A stretch of 64,000 nt of DNA, taken from assembly GCF_023921805.1 (NCBI RefSeq), contig NZ_CP074197.1:558001-622000 (forward strand), given 5' to 3'. Below the pieces are notes generated by a model that was given only the letters and a program-made list of their open reading frames with translations, was not told the origin of the DNA and did not search any database. This document shows positions 1-8,391 of this stretch, one piece after another; positions within the stretch are counted from its first letter, which is position 1; every line of letters starts with the position of its first letter. The position numbers and the translations under genes were made by a program. This stretch comes from Ruminococcus sp. FMBCY1. Lineage in GTDB: Bacteria > Bacillota > Clostridia > Oscillospirales > Acutalibacteraceae.

Positions 1-1725
1 CACTGGGCCGGTGAGCAAAAAATCTGGCTGTTCCTGGCAATTTTTCTATCGGCGGTCAGCGGCCTTTGCATTATCGTCCCTTACATTGGAATTTACCGGC
101 TGATGGACGCCACCTTCAATCATACCTGCACGCAGGAACTTGTTGTACATACCGTGGTAATGATTGCAGTGGCGGTAACTTTGCGGTTTGTCCTGTTTGG
201 CTGTTCCGGCGTAGCAGCCCACAAAGGGGCCTATGGCGCTCTTTTCAAAGTGCGCTGCATGGTTGCAGAACACATGGCCAGAGCGCCTTTAGGGGCCTTG
301 AATGAACGGCGCACCGGGGACATAAAAACGGTTCTGAATGAAGATATTGAAAAGTTGGAGCTGTTTCTGGCCCATAACCTTCCTGACCTTGTGTGCTATC
401 TGGTGGGGCCGGTAGTCATCTTTATTTATCTGATGACCGTCAATATTCCTCTGGCATTGATTTCCCTGGTTCCGCTAATCCTTGCTGTTGTTGTAATGGG
501 GATGATGTTCCGCAATACGGATGACCTGATGGAACGGGCCAATCACTCCATTACCACACTGAACTCGGTTATGATTGAGTACATCAGCGGCATGAAATTG
601 ATTAAAGCCTATAACATGGGGAGCAAATCGTTTCAAAAGTTTTCAGACGCTATCCAGGAAGAAAACGCCATGTGGAATGAAACTTCCCGGCGCATGGGGC
701 CACCTTATGCGGCCTTTGTTGTTATCATCGAATGTGGGATGTTGATGATGGTTCCAATCGGCGGAATGTTTTTCCTGAAAGGCTCACTGGCTGCCAGCGC
801 ATTTTTGCTGTTCGTCTATGTAGGTTCCATGTATTTGACGGAAATACGCCCCCTACAGGAACTGGGGACTAATTTTGCCAATGTGCTGAACGCTGTTACT
901 AAGACCAAAGAGATACTGGATATTCCAATTTATGAGGGTGGAGCGGACTTTCCCCAAAATCACGATATTGAACTTCGGAATGTTCGGTTTTCCTATGATG
1001 GCAAGACCGATGTACTGCAAGGCGTTAATCTCAAAATTAAAGATGGTGAACGCATGGCCCTTGTGGGACAGTCTGGTGCCGGTAAAAGTACCGTGATTGA
1101 GCTGATCTCTCGGTTCTATGATGTGCAGGAGGGCGAAGTGCTGATTGGCGGGAAAAATGTAAAGGAACTCAATTATGATAATATCCTAAAAAATGTCGCC
1201 ATTGTGTTCCAAAAGACCTTCCTGACCCGTGACAGCGTTTTAGAAAATATCCGCATGGGCAGTAACGCCACTCTGGAAAAAGTACGGACCGCCGCAAAAG
1301 AGGCGCAGATTGATGATTTCATCATGTCTTTGCCGGATGGATATGACACGAAGGTGGGCAGCTTCGGCTCTCGCTTCTCCGGCGGTGAAAAACAGCGGAT
1401 TGCCATTGCCCGCGCTATCCTGAAGAATGCCCCCATTTTGATCTTAGACGAGGCCACAAGCGCCTCTGACCCGGAAAATCAGATGGAGATTGACAAAGCC
1501 ATTCAAAATCTCTGTAAGGGAAAGACTGTCATTGTGGTAGCCCATCGTTTGAGCGCGTTGAAGATGTGCGAGCGTGTAGCAGTGGTTGAAAATCACACAA
1601 TTACCTATGTCGGAACCCATGAGGAAGTCCGAAAGAACAATGCTTACTATCGGAAGGCGTGGGAGGACTACGAAACAGCCCGGAATATTACTTATCAGTT
1701 GGAGGGAGGCGAGCAGCATGAGTGA
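1..1725 (+). CDS. ABC transporter, fused permease/ATPase half-subunit (5' end outside window)
   Basis: The frame is open from base 1, so the gene begins upstream; 574 residues are visible, close to the usual 570-600, so only a few N-terminal residues are missing. The first half has about six hydrophobic segments of an exporter-type membrane domain. The second half is the ATPase: Walker A GQSGAGKST (around base 1065), signature FSGGEKQ (around 1378), Walker B ILILDEA (around 1436), and the H-loop in VVAHR. It overlaps the next ABC gene by 8 bases, so the two should form a heterodimeric pump or importer. By general look they resemble the IrtAB/YbtPQ-type pairs that handle metal-siderophores, but multidrug efflux is equally possible; the substrate is not readable from sequence. 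Codon use is GC-richer than the backbone beyond 14.3 kb, suggesting horizontal transfer. Confidence 0.9.
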   Translation, partial: HWAGEQKIWLFLAIFLSAVSGLCIIVPYIGIYRLMDATFNHTCTQELVVHTVVMIAVAVTLRFVLFGCSGVAAHKGAYGALFKVRCMVAEHMARAPLGALNERRTGDIKTVLNEDIEKLELFLAHNLPDLVCYLVGPVVIFIYLMTVNIPLALISLVPLILAVVVMGMMFRNTDDLMERANHSITTLNSVMIEYISGMKLIKAYNMGSKSFQKFSDAIQEENAMWNETSRRMGPPYAAFVVIIECGMLMMVPIGGMFFLKGSLAASAFLLFVYVGSMYLTEIRPLQELGTNFANVLNAVTKTKEILDIPIYEGGADFPQNHDIELRNVRFSYDGKTDVLQGVNLKIKDGERMALVGQSGAGKSTVIELISRFYDVQEGEVLIGGKNVKELNYDNILKNVAIVFQKTFLTRDSVLENIRMGSNATLEKVRTAAKEAQIDDFIMSLPDGYDTKVGSFGSRFSGGEKQRIAIARAILKNAPILILDEATSASDPENQMEIDKAIQNLCKGKTVIVVAHRLSALKMCERVAVVENHTITYVGTHEEVRKNNAYYRKAWEDYETARNITYQLEGGEQHE

Positions 1726-3427
1726 GCATGATGTATTGAAAAAGAACCGTAATTTTTATATTGGCGTTGGCGGGACTGTTCTGGAAGGGCTTCTCTCCGG
1801 CAGCCTGTTTATGCTGCTTTACTCTGTCATGCAGTTTTTGTGGTCGGGACAATTTGACATGAACCGTGTCCTGGTTCTGACCTGTGTGATCGCGGTGGTT
1901 TTTCTTCTTCGTATCCTGATTTACAGCTATGGCTATACCAAAGCGCAGATTGGCGGTGCAGCGGTCAGCAAAAATATTCGGCTTTTTATGGGCAACCATT
2001 TGAAGCGCATCCCACTGTCTCGATTTTCGCAGGGGCAGACCGGCGATTATATCAACACCATTACAAGCGACGTAAACAACTACGAAAAAATCCTGACCCA
2101 TAAAGTCGGAGATTTCGCAAAGAATTTTGCCCTGTCATTGATGTTGATTGTCTTTGTTATGACGCTCTATGTTCCGGCAGGAATTATCCTGCTGATAGCC
2201 GATCTTCTTTTAATCCCCGGCCTATGGCTTTCTTTCCGCATGGTACGGAAATATGGAAAAGAAAAGAACGATATTTGTGCGGAGAACGTCAGCAGCATTG
2301 TTGAGTATGTTTCTGGTATTCAGACTTTCCGAGCTTATGGTGTAGGCGGTATGAAGAACAAAACTGTTATCAACGCCATGCGGGAGTTTTCCCGGATCAG
2401 CTTTGTGTACGAATCAAAAGTGCTTCCTATTGGTGCGGTCTTTGGTATTTTGAGTTGGCTGTCCTGCCCGCTGGTTATCTTGCTGGCCTATGCACCCTGG
2501 GTCGCAGGGACACTGAACACGGTGGACTACCTTTTGATTTGTATGCTGCCCCTGTTCTGTGCAAAGCTGGCTAACTCGATTTTTGTAGACCTTACCAGTT
2601 ATAAGAACCTGATGATCTCGAAAAACAAAATCTTGAGTGTAATGAATGAGCCGGAGGAAACTGGCAGCATGGAGCCGCTTCACACAGCTACCCATGAAAT
2701 CACATTTGACAATGTAGATTTTGCATATGTTCCCGGTGAACCGGTACTAAAACACGCCACCTTTACGGTGCCAGATCAAAAGCTCACGGCCATTGTCGGA
2801 GACTCTGGCTCCGGCAAATCTACTATTTTTAACCTGATTGCAAAATATTATGAAGCAACGGGCGGGACGATTTCTATTGGCGGTAAACCCATTAACCATG
2901 TTGCCGCAGAGCGTGTACTGGAGCAAGTTTCTATGGTAGACCAGAACATATTTCTTTTTGACGATACCATCCGGGATAATATCCGACACGCTCGTCCTAA
3001 TGCTACGGACACGGAAATCGAGACTGCCTGCCGGGAGGCTAACTGTGACAGCTTCATCCGTAAGATGGAAAAGGGATACGATACGCCGACTGGCGAGAAT
3101 GGAAATCTTCTCTCTGGCGGTGAGCGTCAGCGAATTTCAATAGCCCGCGCCATCCTGAAAAATAGCCCCATCCTGCTTTTGGATGAAGCAACAGCATCTC
3201 TTGACATTGAAAATGAGCTTGCCGTAAAGCAGGCCATCGCCAATCTGCTAAAAGAAAAAAAGACAGTGGTAATGATTGCTCATACCCTTTCCATTGTCAA
3301 AAATGCAGATCAAATCCTTGTAATGGGTGATGGCAGGATTGCTGAATCTGGAACCCATGAGGAATTGCTTGCGAAAGGCGAAAAATATGCTGCTATGTGG
3401 AACGCAGAGCAAAAAATATTAGCTTGA
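1718..3427 (+). CDS. ABC transporter, fused permease/ATPase half-subunit 2
   Basis: A 569-residue partner of the preceding ABC protein. The start is the ATG at 1718 behind GGAGGGAGG (1701-1709); the open frame runs further upstream only inside the previous gene. It has an N-terminal six-helix membrane domain, then an ATPase domain with Walker A GDSGSGKST (around base 2803), signature LSGGERQ (around 3112), Walker B ILLLDEA (around 3171) and a consensus D-loop SLD. The 8-base overlap implies translational coupling and a 1:1 heterodimer in the membrane. Unlike its partner, whose D-loop reads SASD, this subunit has the canonical sequence, so the two ATP sites may not be equivalent. Substrate unknown. 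Part of the accessory region. Confidence 0.9.
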   Translation: MSEHDVLKKNRNFYIGVGGTVLEGLLSGSLFMLLYSVMQFLWSGQFDMNRVLVLTCVIAVVFLLRILIYSYGYTKAQIGGAAVSKNIRLFMGNHLKRIPLSRFSQGQTGDYINTITSDVNNYEKILTHKVGDFAKNFALSLMLIVFVMTLYVPAGIILLIADLLLIPGLWLSFRMVRKYGKEKNDICAENVSSIVEYVSGIQTFRAYGVGGMKNKTVINAMREFSRISFVYESKVLPIGAVFGILSWLSCPLVILLAYAPWVAGTLNTVDYLLICMLPLFCAKLANSIFVDLTSYKNLMISKNKILSVMNEPEETGSMEPLHTATHEITFDNVDFAYVPGEPVLKHATFTVPDQKLTAIVGDSGSGKSTIFNLIAKYYEATGGTISIGGKPINHVAAERVLEQVSMVDQNIFLFDDTIRDNIRHARPNATDTEIETACREANCDSFIRKMEKGYDTPTGENGNLLSGGERQRISIARAILKNSPILLLDEATASLDIENELAVKQAIANLLKEKKTVVMIAHTLSIVKNADQILVMGDGRIAESGTHEELLAKGEKYAAMWNAEQKILA

Positions 3428-3975
3428 TGGGAAATAAGATGTCTGTCGGATCGAATATGATATTAGCACAGAAACCTATGAACAGCTGAAAGAATCAGTC
3501 ACGAAAGAATAATTACATAGCGCATGAATCTGCCCCGATTAAGGGGAAAGAAAAAACCGTTGGTTGGGGCAGGTAATTTTGCACACTCATTTTAAGTTAT
3601 TACCATAACGGCGGTTTTGAGAAATCAGAGCCGCCGTTTCTTTGTTTTTACACAAACCAATGACGACTTCCAGGGACACGGTAGCCGATTGGAGGTTAAT
3701 TTATCGTGCCCCGTTTACTTTTTCAAAGCTCACATGATCTGCATCAGTTAAAAAAATTATTGTTCTTCGTTCGGGCAAGTATAATATTGCATCGGCATTA
3801 TCGTTCTATGTAATTCAGTATAATAATGGCTGTTTTTGGAATGCCAGTTTTCCATTGCGGAAATTTGGCGTTTTTGATAGCCGTTTTTATGATGATGCTT
3901 TTAGAGTATATCGCTGTCGATCACCGCCACACTCCGATTTGATTTCGTAAAAATTCAGATCGGAGGAAAAGACAA
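3428..3975 (+). other. 548-base gene-free stretch between ABC operon and mobile-element block
   Basis: No convincing gene. The first 80 bases contain a short open tail (reading EYDISTETYEQLKESVTKE, then stop) that looks like the degraded end of a lost gene; I do not recognise it. An inverted repeat CTGCCCC (3530-3536) / GGGGCAG (3566-3572) and a terminator hairpin (listed separately) follow. The remainder up to 3960 is AT-rich with no clear signal apart from a TATAAT at about 3780. This is probably a junction between two separately acquired segments. Confidence 0.5.
3607..3648 (+). terminator. Rho-independent terminator after the ABC operon
   Basis: A perfect 8-bp stem AACGGCGG (3607-3614) / CCGCCGTT (3631-3638) is followed by a T-rich run (TTCTTTGTTTTT). 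It lies 180 bases after the second ABC gene and is the first good terminator downstream, so it most likely ends that transcript. Confidence 0.7.
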
Positions 3976-4416
3976 GTGGCTTATAACAAAGCAAAAGAAG
4001 AATATAGATGGAACCAGTGGAAAGCAGAGGAAGAGAAGATCCTGCGCGAGCAGGGCGTGGATGAAGAGACGATCCAGAAGCTACGGGAGTATGACTGGGA
4101 CGATTTTAATGCAGAGAGGAGATTCCGGGAACATCAGACCTCACTTCTGGACTGTATGGAACTGCTTCTGGAAGAAAAAGAATCAGGAGAGTCTCAGCCA
4201 GAGAGTGTGGAAGCCCTGCTCGATACCGTGGAGAATGAAGAACTACTCCAGATCCTGTTATCGACTGACAAGAAAACTCTTCAGATGGTTGTTCTGAAGA
4301 TGATGGGATATGCACCAAAGGAGATCAGCCATCACATGGAACTGCCGGAGCAGACTGTTTATACAAGACTGCGGAGGTTACGGGAGAAAATCAAAAAGTC
4401 CATGAAATTTGAATAA
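3976..4416 (+). CDS. Sigma-70 region 4-like small regulatory protein
   Basis: A 146-residue protein with a GTG start at 3976, chosen because GGAGG at 3962-3966 sits 9 bases upstream. The N-terminal half is charged and helical. The C-terminal third (about residues 97-142) contains a helix-turn-helix like sigma factor region 4: KEISHHMELPEQTVYTRLRR, followed by a basic tail. There is no recognisable region 2, so it is not a complete sigma factor; proteins of this size and layout are common in integrative elements of gut Clostridia, where they are thought to control element genes. It opens the block that continues with DUF3846 and DUF4240 genes. The function as regulator is inferred from the fold only. 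Confidence 0.75.
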   Translation: MAYNKAKEEYRWNQWKAEEEKILREQGVDEETIQKLREYDWDDFNAERRFREHQTSLLDCMELLLEEKESGESQPESVEALLDTVENEELLQILLSTDKKTLQMVVLKMMGYAPKEISHHMELPEQTVYTRLRRLREKIKKSMKFE

Positions 4417-4472
4417 AACAAAAGGCTCTCATCGGCTGATTATCAGAACGAACAGACAGGAGGATTGATACG

Positions 4473-4973
4473 ATGAATGAGAAAGAAGTGTCCGAAATGC
4501 AGGAAGAAATGATGACGGTGCTGGTAGTCGAGTCGATGAAAGCACCTTATGTCAAGATCATCCCCAATGAACTGGAGGATCTGCAGCAGGCGGTAGGTGG
4601 TGACATTGAGATGACCTATCCGTTTGAGGATGAGGTTGGAATTCTTTTAAACGGCAATGGAAAATTTGAGGGGCTGCCGTTAAATCGGGCATTGTACGAT
4701 GATCGAGGACAGGTCTATGATGCCATTGCCGGAACATTCCTTGTAGTAGGACTGACAGAAGACGATTTTACTTCGCTGACACCGGAGCAGATTGAAAAGT
4801 TTAAAGAAAAATATCAGTCACCGGAAGTTTTTACCCTGTTTAACGGGGAACTTCATGTGATGAAGATGCCGCTGGAAGAAGCCAAAGAGCAGAAAGAAAA
4901 GCAGAAGAAAGATGCACAGCAGAAGAATCCGGCAAAAGGAAAAAAGAAAAACAGATCCGGGGAATCACGATAA
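4473..4973 (+). CDS. DUF3846 domain protein
   Basis: A 166-residue protein; the ATG at 4473 follows AGGAGG (4459-4464). Residues 10-120 match the DUF3846 pattern as I know it: a VVES..APYVKIIPNELEDLQ start, a VGGDIEM core, a GLPLNRALYD motif and an IAGTFLVVG strand, then a short helix SLTPEQIEKFKEKY. The last 45 residues are almost entirely Glu, Lys and Gln, an unstructured charged tail. DUF3846 proteins occur on plasmids, phages and integrative elements and have no established role. It sits 56 bases after the sigma-like gene and is probably co-transcribed. An unusually long non-coding gap follows. Confidence 0.85.
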   Translation: MNEKEVSEMQEEMMTVLVVESMKAPYVKIIPNELEDLQQAVGGDIEMTYPFEDEVGILLNGNGKFEGLPLNRALYDDRGQVYDAIAGTFLVVGLTEDDFTSLTPEQIEKFKEKYQSPEVFTLFNGELHVMKMPLEEAKEQKEKQKKDAQQKNPAKGKKKNRSGESR

Positions 4974-5498
4974 AAAATTTTTTTGTGAAGTGAATAAAAA
5001 AATACACTGCCATCGGCTAGTAAGCAGAGGGACATCCCTCGGCTGTTCTTTGGCAAGTGAATATCGGCACTACAGGTACGTTCCCAACCGTAGAAGCGTG
5101 ACAGTATGAGCGCCATGATTAAGTATAGGGTAAAGATTCTTAGACTTGGAGCGAGAAAGCATAGCTGTGAATAAGGCGGTGGCAGCCTTTCGCCAGGATC
5201 ACGGACGGGGGATAATGATACACGTTACCAGCCAGAGAGCGGAAGATGTACTCCGGGTTGTAATCAGAAAGACCCCCAGGACATCTGTGAGCGGCGGCAG
5301 GCCAGCCGCCCGCCTGTAGTGTCCCCTTTCCCAGAAGAAATACAGGGATAGTTCCGGGGGTGCGAGGTCAAATGCGGAACAGCAAGATAAAAAAGAAATC
5401 AATGAAGAAGTGTGTCGTTGATATCAGATACCATGCGGCTGTGGGAGACTACAGCCGTATTCTTGTGGTATTAACGTCACATCAAGGGGAGAGAACAG
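4974..5498 (+). other. 525-base gap with RNA-like structure (candidate non-coding RNA or long leader)
   Basis: No credible gene. Folding elements visible by eye: a 6-bp inverted repeat GAGGGA/TCCCTC near 5026; a closing stem ACCCCC-A-GGA (5272-5281, bulged A) with TCCGGGGGT (5353-5361) enclosing a GGCGGC/GCCGCC hairpin (5293-5310); and a 10-bp stem ATGCGGCTGT (5433-5442) / ACAGCCGTAT (5451-5460) with one G-U pair. A 22-codon open frame (5106-5174, MSAMIKYRVKILRLGARKHS...) has no good ribosome binding site. Local GC is higher than around it. It could be a structured RNA, a long 5' leader for the DUF4240 gene, or a decayed gene; I cannot match it to a named RNA family. Confidence 0.4.
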
Positions 5499-6224
5499 AT
5501 GGAAGAAACAAAAAGAAGTGGAATGAGCAAGGATCAATTCTGGAATCTGATTGAAAAAGCAAAGGAAGTGTGCGGCACCGATCTGGATGCTTCGGCAGTG
5601 TGGATCAAGCAGCAGCTCTTCTATATGACACCGGAGGATGTCCTCCAATTCCACAATCTTGTTTACAGTTACCGGGATGCGGCTTATAAGTACGGCTTAT
5701 GGACAGCGGCAGGTATTATGATGGAAGCAGGGTGCAGTGATGACAGTTTTTCCGATTTTCGGATGTGGCTGATCGCCCAGGGAAAAGAAGTTTATCTGAA
5801 TGCCTTAAAAGATCCGGATTCCCTTTCCGGCGTGACTCCGTATGGGTACTGTAGTTTTGAAGCGTTGGGATACATCTCATCGCAGGTCTACAGTGCCATG
5901 AAAGGGAAAAATATCTATCAGGACAGTACGGCAAGAATGCAGATGGAATGTTATGAGCAGGTGATCCGGGATATTGTGTACCATCCCATGATCGAGTATC
6001 CGCTGGAATTACCGGAAGCAATGGTGGTATATCCGAAACTCTGTGAATGCCATTTGTCCGAGCAGGTAAGGAAAGCTCCTCAGAAAGTAAGGACATGGAA
6101 TGTTTCCCGGACGGATATCCGAAGGATGATGGCAAGAGGGAATGCTGCCATAAAGAAAATGCAGGAGCAGGGAGCAAAAGCACCGGAAGCAGTCAGATCC
6201 GTCCGTAAGGGTACGGTAAGATAA
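5499..6224 (+). CDS. DUF4240 domain protein
   Basis: A 241-residue protein starting at the ATG at 5499, with GGGGAGAG just upstream. Residues about 8-110 carry the DUF4240 hallmarks: FWNLIEKAK near the start, LYMTPEDVLQFHNLV-type helix, then a conserved GCSDDSF..FRMWLIAQGKEVY segment and a following DPDSL. This family is widespread but has no experimentally defined function that I know. The C-terminal 60 residues are basic and probably disordered, which could mean nucleic acid or partner binding. It is separated from the upstream DUF3846 gene by the structured gap and from the downstream helicase by 21 bases, so it is likely co-transcribed with the helicase. Confidence 0.8.
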   Translation: MEETKRSGMSKDQFWNLIEKAKEVCGTDLDASAVWIKQQLFYMTPEDVLQFHNLVYSYRDAAYKYGLWTAAGIMMEAGCSDDSFSDFRMWLIAQGKEVYLNALKDPDSLSGVTPYGYCSFEALGYISSQVYSAMKGKNIYQDSTARMQMECYEQVIRDIVYHPMIEYPLELPEAMVVYPKLCECHLSEQVRKAPQKVRTWNVSRTDIRRMMARGNAAIKKMQEQGAKAPEAVRSVRKGTVR

Positions 6225-6245
6225 GCTTCCCGGCAAGGAGAAGTA

Positions 6246-8222
6246 ATGTGTTATAAAAATGAATATCAAAAAAGGGCGCATGGCGAAGTGGAAAGAATCT
6301 TTCGGGAACTTCTACCGGAAGCCGGGCTTCACGTAAGAGAAGAACAGATCCGTCTCTGCCATGAAATGCTGGATGCCCTTATGAAAAATGAGATCACGCT
6401 CTGTGATGCAGGAGTGGGCATTGGAAAAACCTATGCCTATCTGACTGCCTGCATCCTGATGCGGAAATATAGTGTACTGCATTCCGGTTATTCGGGATGT
6501 GACAGGCGGCCTGTGGTGGTATCCACTTCCAGCATTGCCTTACAGAAAGCTATCATAGAGGAATATGTTCCTTTTTTATCGGATGTACTGTTAAAAGCAG
6601 ATCTGCTTCAGGGAGAATTAAAGGCAGTTGTCCGCAAGGGAAAGGAACATTTTGTGTGCGATTACAGGCTGGCCCAAAGACTGGAGGCAGTCCGGGATAA
6701 GAATAAAAATCAGGCACAGATGGAGGCATTGAAGTCCCTCCGGCATAACTTTGATTTAGATTCCGTACATAACCTGAGCGGTTTTGACCGCAGGCTGGTG
6801 TGCGTACCGAAATTCTGCCCCAGGGAGTGTCCGGGGAAAGCAGGATGCCGTTATCAGAAATATTTGGATGTTTCCAAAAAAGAGGAAGTTTTTATACAGA
6901 TATGCAATCACAATTATCTTCTGGCAGACGCCATGCACCGGATGAATGAATACCGGCCTCTGCTGGCAGATTACAGAGCATTGGTAGTAGATGAAGCACA
7001 TAAGCTCCCAGAAGCTGCCAGCCAGATGGATGGGAGAAGTATTGGAAGAGAGGATGTGCAGGAAATCTCGTATTTCTTAAACAGGGAGCATAAAAGTTCG
7101 GAAGGTAAGAGACTACAGGATTGGTTTAATACACTTTCAATGGAAATCCGTAAGGATCAGGCCGGGATGGGAGATGACATAGCTGGAAAAGAAAATTTCT
7201 ATTTTCCGGCAAAGTGCCGATCTTCTCTGGAGCAGGTAAGGGGGAATCTCAGTCTTATGCTTAAAAGACTTGCTGGAAATGTCCCTTACTGGATCTTCCG
7301 GCGGCTGGAAGAGATGGAAGAGCTGTTCGGCTGGTTTCTGAAGAAGGATACCAGATACGTTTTATTTCTTCAGCCAGACGGCAGGGGAGATCCTGTGTTT
7401 ATGGCTGTTAGCAGAGAGATTCCAAGGTTTCTCCATGATTCCTTATGGGACAGGGGATTTCCCTCGATTCTCACCAGTGGAACTTTAAAAGCCGGAAATG
7501 GGTTTGTAAGGACCAGACAGATGACCGGGCTGGAAAAGAAAAGCAGAGTCCGGGAGTGTGTAGCAGAATCCCCATTTTGTTACAGAGAGAACTGTCTGCT
7601 TTATATTCCTGAGAATTTAAAAGCGACGCTCAAGGGAAGCCGGGAAGAGGCCGAGCAACTTGCAGGCCAGATCCGTGATCTGGTGTGTTCCACTTACGGG
7701 CATACACTGGTACTGTTTACATCTTATACCCTGATGGGAAATGTGCAGCAGCTCCTGCGGGATCAGATCCCGTTCCCGATGGTGCAGGTATGGAGAAACT
7801 CACAGGAAGAAATCGCACGGTTTAAGAAGATGGAAAATGCCGTTCTGTTTGCAGCCGGCTCCTGTTGGGAAGGTGTGGATTTTCCGGGGGATATGGTATC
7901 GTCCCTGATCATTGTAAAATTGCCGTTTGCTGTACCGGACCCCATCCATGAAGCACAAAGGGAACAATACCGATCACTGGAATCCTACATTCAAAATGTT
8001 GTTGTTCCAGATATGCAGAAGAAACTGCGCCAGGGATTCGGACGGGCGATCCGGACGGAGCAGGACACCTGTGTAGTGTCCATTTTAGACCACCGAGCGG
8101 CAAAGAAAGGAAAGTACCGGGGAGATGTTCTGGACGCCCTGCCAAAGTGCCAGATGGCAGAAAAAATCGATGAAGTAGAGGACTTTATCCGAAGCCGGAA
8201 AGTGGAGCGTTACTACAGCTGA
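6246..8222 (+). CDS. DinG/XPD-type superfamily 2 DNA helicase
   Basis: A 658-residue helicase; ATG at 6246 behind AAGGAG (6235-6240). Motif I is GVGIGKTYAYL (around residue 57), motif II is DEAH in VVDEAHKLPE, preceded by NHNYLLAD as in DinG. Between motifs I and II are four cysteines (one in HFVCDY, three in CPRECPGKAGC) placed as in the iron-sulfur domain of XPD/DinG helicases. The C-terminal domain has GSCWEGVDFPGD and motif VI QGFGRAIR. Family knowledge predicts ATP-driven 5'-3' unwinding, for example at forks, R-loops or displaced strands. The context (DUF3846, DUF4240, recombinases) points to a job in element maintenance or transfer rather than host repair; that part is inference. Confidence 0.88.
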   Translation: MCYKNEYQKRAHGEVERIFRELLPEAGLHVREEQIRLCHEMLDALMKNEITLCDAGVGIGKTYAYLTACILMRKYSVLHSGYSGCDRRPVVVSTSSIALQKAIIEEYVPFLSDVLLKADLLQGELKAVVRKGKEHFVCDYRLAQRLEAVRDKNKNQAQMEALKSLRHNFDLDSVHNLSGFDRRLVCVPKFCPRECPGKAGCRYQKYLDVSKKEEVFIQICNHNYLLADAMHRMNEYRPLLADYRALVVDEAHKLPEAASQMDGRSIGREDVQEISYFLNREHKSSEGKRLQDWFNTLSMEIRKDQAGMGDDIAGKENFYFPAKCRSSLEQVRGNLSLMLKRLAGNVPYWIFRRLEEMEELFGWFLKKDTRYVLFLQPDGRGDPVFMAVSREIPRFLHDSLWDRGFPSILTSGTLKAGNGFVRTRQMTGLEKKSRVRECVAESPFCYRENCLLYIPENLKATLKGSREEAEQLAGQIRDLVCSTYGHTLVLFTSYTLMGNVQQLLRDQIPFPMVQVWRNSQEEIARFKKMENAVLFAAGSCWEGVDFPGDMVSSLIIVKLPFAVPDPIHEAQREQYRSLESYIQNVVVPDMQKKLRQGFGRAIRTEQDTCVVSILDHRAAKKGKYRGDVLDALPKCQMAEKIDEVEDFIRSRKVERYYS

Positions 8223-8391
8223 TAACATCCGTGGTGTTGTTGGTTCTGCCCAGATCTGGACAGAAAATAAGACAAAAAGTTTAGTGGTATTTCAGGAGCG
8301 GTTTTGACCGAATTGGTGGTATTTGTGATAGCTTTATCGGCATGAGTTGGGTATACTGTGTATAGCGTTAGAGGAAAGGAAGTGAGCAGGA
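8223..8391 (+). repeat. Palindrome and direct repeats upstream of the recombinase genes (possible element end)
   Basis: This 169-base gap contains a 22-base near-perfect palindrome at 8244-8265 centred on CCAGATCTGG with TTCTG/CAGAA arms and one mismatched pair. Two direct repeats follow, TTAGTGGTATTT (8281-8292) and TTGGTGGTATTT (8313-8324), separated by a CGGT/ACCG mini-hairpin (8299-8310). A TATACT at 8352-8357 could be a -10 box, but no good -35 is visible. Clustered short repeats beside tyrosine recombinase genes commonly are recombinase binding sites; that role is inferred. Confidence 0.4.

Noticed and set aside
4853..5116. 87-codon minus-strand frame rich in Phe and Ser
   Set aside because: It is the antisense image of the Lys/Glu-rich tail of the DUF3846 protein and has no start signal.
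5106..5174. 22-codon open frame as a leader peptide
   Set aside because: It has an ATG and basic residues but no ribosome binding site, and nothing downstream suggests attenuation.
5199..5554. Open frames on both strands in the gap ahead of the DUF4240 gene
   Set aside because: No ribosome binding sites, no recognisable domains, odd composition, and one runs into the DUF4240 start. They are better explained by chance within a GC-rich structured stretch.
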